Shown here: one piece after another, positions 58,931-64,000 of the stretch
Numbering within the stretch: position 1 is the first letter of the stretch
Layout of the letters: each line of letters opens with the position of its first letter
Source: Homalodisca vitripennis
Taxonomy: Eukaryota; Arthropoda; Insecta; Hemiptera; Cicadellidae
Assembly (NCBI RefSeq): GCF_021130785.1
Contig: NC_060207.1
Coordinates: forward strand, 197,730,001-197,794,000
Reading direction: 5' to 3'
Length of the DNA stretch: 64,000 nucleotides
Made by a program: the position numbers and the translations under genes
The notes under the pieces: generated by a model
Databases searched by the model: none
What the model was told of the DNA's origin: nothing
The model's input: only the letters and a program-made list of their open reading frames with translations

Positions 58931-61189
58931 TAATAAGTTTAAATAATTGTAGTATCTAATACAGTTTAACTTCATATTAATGGAAAATAAAACACTTTTG
59001 AATTTTAATTATTTAGATTTTTTTACCTAATCGTTAAAACAACAATCTACGTCATTACGGCGTAAAATATTTACAAATCCTTTCTTTCGTTATAAATAAA
59101 AATACCTAGGTGAAATATTTTACTTTACGTTCTCCACAAGAAATTAAGTTAAAAATAAAATGAACTCGTACTGTAGTTTACTTTATAATCCAGAAAAACA
59201 TACGAATGTAAACTCCTTTTATCAGAAACGCGAGTATGTAATGCATTACGTAACTAGACTTATAGTACTCAATCCCTAAACTAATTTAGACTTGTAAATA
59301 ACTGGAATTCACTAAACAATATTAAACTAATAAAATTCATTATAATCGTGCAAATCTAAATAATCAGAACAAATATACAGAAGTAAGTAAAAAACACAAC
59401 ACGAAAAAATTTCACTACTGTTATCCAGCACGAGTCAAATAATCGCCAATACGAACGGATTGTACTTTTTGCCAGACGGGCGTTGCTGGTTACACTGGAG
59501 ATAATTTCATTAAATTTGTGTTTGGATGTTTCTTCACAGATGTGTCCATCAAACCAACTAGCGCGTGACTGGATAACGAAATATCTAACCGTTTTTATTA
59601 TAATGGTTTTACTCTATGATCTTCATTTCTTTAGAAATTTTTCGGGATTCAAATTACTTTCTGGTCTATTCTCATTCACTCCTACTCGGTAGGTTACCAT
59701 GTAATTTTACCTCATGCAATTAGGATTCCAAATATTAAATTACTTGACCTTACACTATTACTCAATTATTCTGAAATACCTAAATCACTTATAGCATCTT
59801 CCACTACTTTGTACCCTTGAACGCTACTGCCAGCAGGTCTCCCACCTCAATAGTAACTCACATTCAGATATATTAATATATTGTAATAAATAGTGTAAGA
59901 CTGAATAGGGAAGTTAAATGCACACCTCACTTCCGGTCAGCGTGAGAGGCTTCTCTTTCCTGCTACAGTGGGCTTCATACTAGGAAGCGTCTCCCAATGG
60001 AGGAACAATTACCGTTTCCTGGTTTAATATAGATGCGGTAGAATTTCAGTTGAACACCTATCATAACTTTCTACATATACTCATTCCAAAATATAGCTCA
60101 CAAATTAGCGTGTACTAGTGTTCAGGATATTATCCTAGTAAGGCATTAAAATTAAACCCTAATGAAGTTTTCTAACTATTGAACCGGATTCCAAGAAATG
60201 TAGCAGAGACAGTTACTTTATGCAAACTCAGGTCATTAGTTTGATGGTAATTCAGCAGATACTAATACCACCAGACTGGACAAAATGTCATAAACGTTTG
60301 TGCTGGCGTTTATGTTGCATAATAAACTATCACTAAAAACAGTTATATTTCTTCAAAATCACATTGGCTTTTAAACTTTTTCTTTCCAACAATCTAGGCA
60401 TTAAAATCAATATTTAAATTTGGGTTTAAACCTAAAAAAGTAAAATATTGATGAGATAAAAATTAATATTAGAACAGTTGGTCTTGACATTTGGAGGGGA
60501 TTGCGTTCTTTATAATAATATGTCTTTATAATAATATGAGGAAAGTCATAGAAACATAGCTAATTATCTAGAAATGTGTACATTTGATAAAGATTTTATA
60601 TTTTATGGGCATAATATAACTCGACATTTAAAGTTATTGAGGGTATAAGATTAGTTCAATTTCAATAAGCTTCGCTTTTTACAAGAACAACAATGTCATA
60701 ATGATAAGAACCTCTAGCTATGTTATAGTTGACTTTGTCAAACATTAAAATGGGTACGCTCTAATCTCCTTTCAAAGGTCAAAGATCAACTAGGTTCATT
60801 GTGTAATGTTAAAAACGGAAATACAGCCAGAGAAGTTATCTTGGCGTTCGGAATTTATTTATTGAAGCATAGACTTTAAAACTTAATGTTCGTAATATTA
60901 TCATTATGCCTGACCTAGATTAAAAAAACGTATAAAATTGTAACTTTGGATAACATTTAGCTTTTTATTTTTCCCATCGCTTCTTTAATGAATAATATAA
61001 TGTATATAAAAATCCATCAATAAAACGTACGAAAACAAAATTTATACATATACATACATTTTGTTTTAATATATTTTTATATATAATATAAGTTGAGGTT
61101 AGTAACCCTAGCATAGCTGGAAGCGCATTAAATATATATTTCTTTTCCTTAGCGAGAATTTGGTTTATTTTTTGTGTGATTTTTGTTCG
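58931..61189. other. Intergenic, no gene seen
   Basis: AT-rich sequence. The frame at 59483-59692 carries a TTCTTCACAG acceptor-like word but no recognised protein. GC-richer patches lie at 59935-60005. Confidence 0.5.
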
Positions 61190-61615
61190 CTGATAACTAT
61201 TTGTTTATTTATTGTTTTTATGCTGGAACCTCCGAACAGGCTAGCCTTGGAGGCCCTATATTTCTCTATATATAAAAAGTAAGATGTACTTGATAATTAT
61301 CTTTATGTTTTTGTTATCTCAGTATATTTTTTAGTTTCATTCTTGTACTTAGATTATTTACTTTTATGTATTCTTACGAGTAAATTTGTTTAAGTTAAAA
61401 AACCTTGTAAACTTTTTCATTGTGCTTGACATGTTTTTGTATTTAAAATATTGTAGATAAACTTATAGTTTTGAAGTCAGTCCTGGCAAGACATAAATAC
61501 GTAAAACTGTCTACTATACATATATATATATATATATAAAAAATTGTCAACTATATGTATATTGTATATATTGTGATGTAAAAAGAGAAATAAATTCTTT
61601 ATTCTTTATTATTTA
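61190..61615 (+). mobile_element. LINE 3' end (5'-truncated)
   Basis: It begins around TTATTGTTTTTATGCTGGAA, followed by CCTCCGAACAGGCTAGCC and TTGGAGGCCCTATATTTC. After a long AT-rich stretch it ends in GAAATAAATTCTTTATTCTTTATT, a heptamer-like tail behind an AATAAA. This arrangement is typical of the 3' UTR of jockey- or I-like elements in arthropods. No coding part remains. A (TA)n tract lies inside at 61519-61538. Confidence 0.6.
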
Positions 61616-61625
61616 AATTTAAATA

Positions 61626-62081
61626 TTATATATGTACACAATAGAGCACTAAAATCACGTATTCTTTCAATTTCTTGTATGAGAAGAAGTATTTGATATC
61701 TTTAGTTTTTCGATATCTCAGTTCGCCAAGGACATGTCCAGGGTACTCTGCACAACAGTGCGCTGTGGTAGATAACGTGTCTCCATCAGGTATTCCTGCT
61801 TTCACAATACTTGTCAGGTACTGATGTTGGATAGGCTGTAAACGTTTTAGGTTACCATCCCCCGTCTTTACAACGCTCCTCTCTCCTAATGAGATAGGGC
61901 TTGTAAATTTATCGGAGTTCAAGCGTAATTTGTAGAGGACGACTATAAATAATAAACGACTGTACAAGCAGTTATTACATGAGATTTTTATATGTGAAAT
62001 TTTATTCATTACGTAAAATAAAAAAATATTAGTATAAAGTAAGGGTCGGTAGTAACATTTAATTTTAGCGATTTCTTCCAT
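61626..62081 (-). CDS. Unrecognised ORF, possible exon or element fragment
   Basis: A minus-strand frame of 151 codons, the longest unexplained frame in the window. The central part (about residues 52-125; 61700-61930) has a protein-like composition: DKFTSPISLGERSVVKTGDG, then a QPIQHQYLTSIVKAGIPDGD stretch and a CCAEYPGHVLGELRYRK stretch. The N-terminal 50 residues and the C-terminal 20 are AT-driven and probably not coding. It could be one exon of a gene with most exons outside the window, or an old mobile-element piece. I do not recognise it. It starts just beyond the tail of the LINE at 61190-61615, on the opposite strand. Confidence 0.3.
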   Translation of the reverse strand: MEEIAKIKCYYRPLLYTNIFLFYVMNKISHIKISCNNCLYSRLLFIVVLYKLRLNSDKFTSPISLGERSVVKTGDGNLKRLQPIQHQYLTSIVKAGIPDGDTLSTTAHCCAEYPGHVLGELRYRKTKDIKYFFSYKKLKEYVILVLYCVHI

Positions 62082-64000
62082 TATAGTTACGTCCCTAGAT
62101 TAACGAAGCATTATTATTTTCATGCCGCTATGAAATATAAGTTATTGGACAAAAATGTTTATGTTTCACGTGGCTTGAGAAATAATATAAGTGGACTATT
62201 AATAAATGTAGTATAAAACTTAATTTATACTTAAACAAGAATGAATTATATGATGGCCCCTGTCCATCTAAGAGATTTGTATAAGCTTCATTGAAGTCCA
62301 TCACATAGTAGGAAAGTTAAATATCAAATTTACCTGTTGAAAGGAGAATGTAAGATTTCCTTTTTAAATCATTGTCCGTCTTTGAAGGACGTTTAAAGAA
62401 TTAAATGGCTATAGACTTCAAATTTTGCATTTAACGTTAGCGAAGTATGTTACTTAGTAATTTATACACCTACAATGTAGCAATATGCCTTTAGTCGAAT
62501 AGACCAGTGATGTATAGATTATTATGTGTTATAATATACACACACTCGATCAATATCAAAAGCCATTTAATAGTCGTTTGAAATAGGAGTGATTTTCTTT
62601 GGACACATGACTTTCAAGTGGTTCTTGTTAAGGATCTGAGTGAATAGCTTAGGGGAGGAGATATTAGGGTGACAAATCTCCAAGACGGGTTTATCCCCCA
62701 CCAATCTCCACCGCACTCTGATCACACGTGTCACGTTGTTACTGGCTCTTACAACGTATATTACCACGTCAATTATTTTGAGCTTTTATACTATCATGAT
62801 TTATTTATGATTACTTAACCTAATTAGTCATAACTTTTATGCTAAATACAAATCTTAAATTACAAATAATTCATATAAAAGTAAATAGTATTGTGAATCT
62901 TGTTCTTTTAAAGGCGGTTTTTCTATCCTAGGAAATTGTTGAAAATAACCAAAATCTTCAAATGTTATAATAATTAAACACGTTTCTAGTGTGGATAACT
63001 TATATTTTGAACATTTGTGACTCTTAAAAGACCTTTCTTGTATCTTTTTATACACCGAAATGTTTCTAATCTATTTTAAGTAATTTTATAAAGCTGTTTA
63101 TTGACGATAACGGTTTAAAAGTACAATAGGTTTTCAGAAATTTTCATTTTTATATGTTAATTTGTATGGTCTCCATTAGTACAATAAGAATGCGGACTTT
63201 TGACATCGTTATATCTTATTTTCTTGCCAGCTATAATTGTGTAAAAGTTCGGAAATGCTATTTAGAGTGAAATTAATTTAAAAGTTTTTTTAATATACAG
63301 ATGACTTCATTAAAGTAGTAAACCAACTCTACAATTTCTTTGCAGCAATAACACGTTTCTGAGGTTTATTCCAAAATTTACCATATATATTTTGTTTAAA
63401 AATGTATATAACATGTATCTTGGGGAGTTTTAATTTACTTAAACTATCAAACGAATACGTATATGACAGAATATAAATTCTGCAATACTACATGTAAGAT
63501 AATTAGCAGTAGAAATTGCACAAGCATAACATATAAAAACATACATATACACCTTTAAAGCTCCAAAAAATAAAGAAATAAGAAGCAAGTATTAATGCAT
63601 GGTTTATACAGTTAAAAATTATAAAATAATTAAATATAACAATAATACTCATATTTTATTTCTTTCGTTGTAATATCGTTTAAAAACTTCGTTAAGTGTA
63701 CTATTGTACATTATTAATATTAACTTTAATAGTTCAATATATATTTTCATTTTTATTGTAAAATTTAAAAATATTAAGTATCAAGCATGCTGACACAATT
63801 AAAAAAACATTAGTACACTTAATTATCAAAAATATACACTATACAATAAAATATGACAATACACTATTACAATACAATATTGTTCTTACAAACATATACA
63901 GAATGTCCCAGTGGCCATCATATTATATATACCATACGTAGATCTCACACTATAGATGTAATCCCACAACCATATTTCCTGACCTTAAACACTCCAATTA
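62082..64000. other. Intergenic, no gene seen
   Basis: Very AT-rich, especially after 63200. A minus-strand family E scrap lies at 62395-62455 (GCTAACGTTAAATGCAAAAT, GAAGTCTATAGCC). A 66-codon minus-strand frame at 62567-62767 has a slightly GC-richer N-terminal half but no recognised domain. Confidence 0.5.

Noticed and set aside
1..64000. CRISPR arrays, rRNA genes, intact tRNA genes, bacterial operons
   Set aside because: I looked for regularly spaced direct repeats, long conserved rRNA words and complete cloverleaf signals and found none.

Overview
The window looks like nuclear DNA from an arthropod, most probably an insect. It is strongly AT-rich, gene-poor and full of decayed transposons, with animal-type transposases (mariner, and a second Tc1/mariner lineage), LINE 3' ends, a tRNA-derived SINE and very old dispersed repeats. 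There are no operons, no bacterial-type promoters and no long multi-exon gene that can be followed. The repeat style reminded me of hemipteran genomes, but the order cannot be fixed from this window.

Layout. 1-14.5 kb is mostly empty, with one candidate 5' exon ending in a GTAAGT donor (to 2236), a (TC)n tract, a clean 384-bp MITE with 27-bp inverted ends and an 8-bp target duplication (6863-7246), and a 351-bp two-copy tandem repeat (9190-9869). From 14.5 to 40.7 kb, three modules called here B, C and A recur three times in the same order and on the same strand (near 14.6/15.6/20.5, 25.9/26.3/28.6 and 33.6/34.4/36.1 kb). A fourth module, D, follows the first and third sets. This reads as an old segmental triplication. 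The first unit is longer largely because a 1.33-kb mariner (16413-17746) and a 1.12-kb TTAA-flanked MITE (17839-18957) inserted between its C and A modules. A short open reading fragment (H) is duplicated at 24.3 and 38.4 kb, and a tRNA-derived SINE lies near 37.8 kb.

42-45 kb holds the only two convincing intact genes: a head-to-tail pair of single-exon paralogues (242 and 240 residues). Each has an N-terminal signal peptide, a coiled coil and a C-terminal domain resembling baculovirus FP25K and LINE ORF1 proteins. A secreted FP-like protein pair is the most interesting coding content here. 45-64 kb returns to repeats: an opposite-strand reverse-transcriptase scrap (45.4 kb), many copies of one degenerate dispersed family (E), a pair of inverted repeat copies (49.1 and 55.2 kb), a dead transposase of the insect DUF4817-type group (57.8-58.8 kb), a LINE 3' end (61.2-61.6 kb) and one unrecognised ORF (61.6-62.1 kb).

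The genes do not form a pathway. The two FP-like genes probably arose by local duplication. Everything else is mobile or conserved non-coding sequence. All homology statements come from reading the sequence; no database search was possible.
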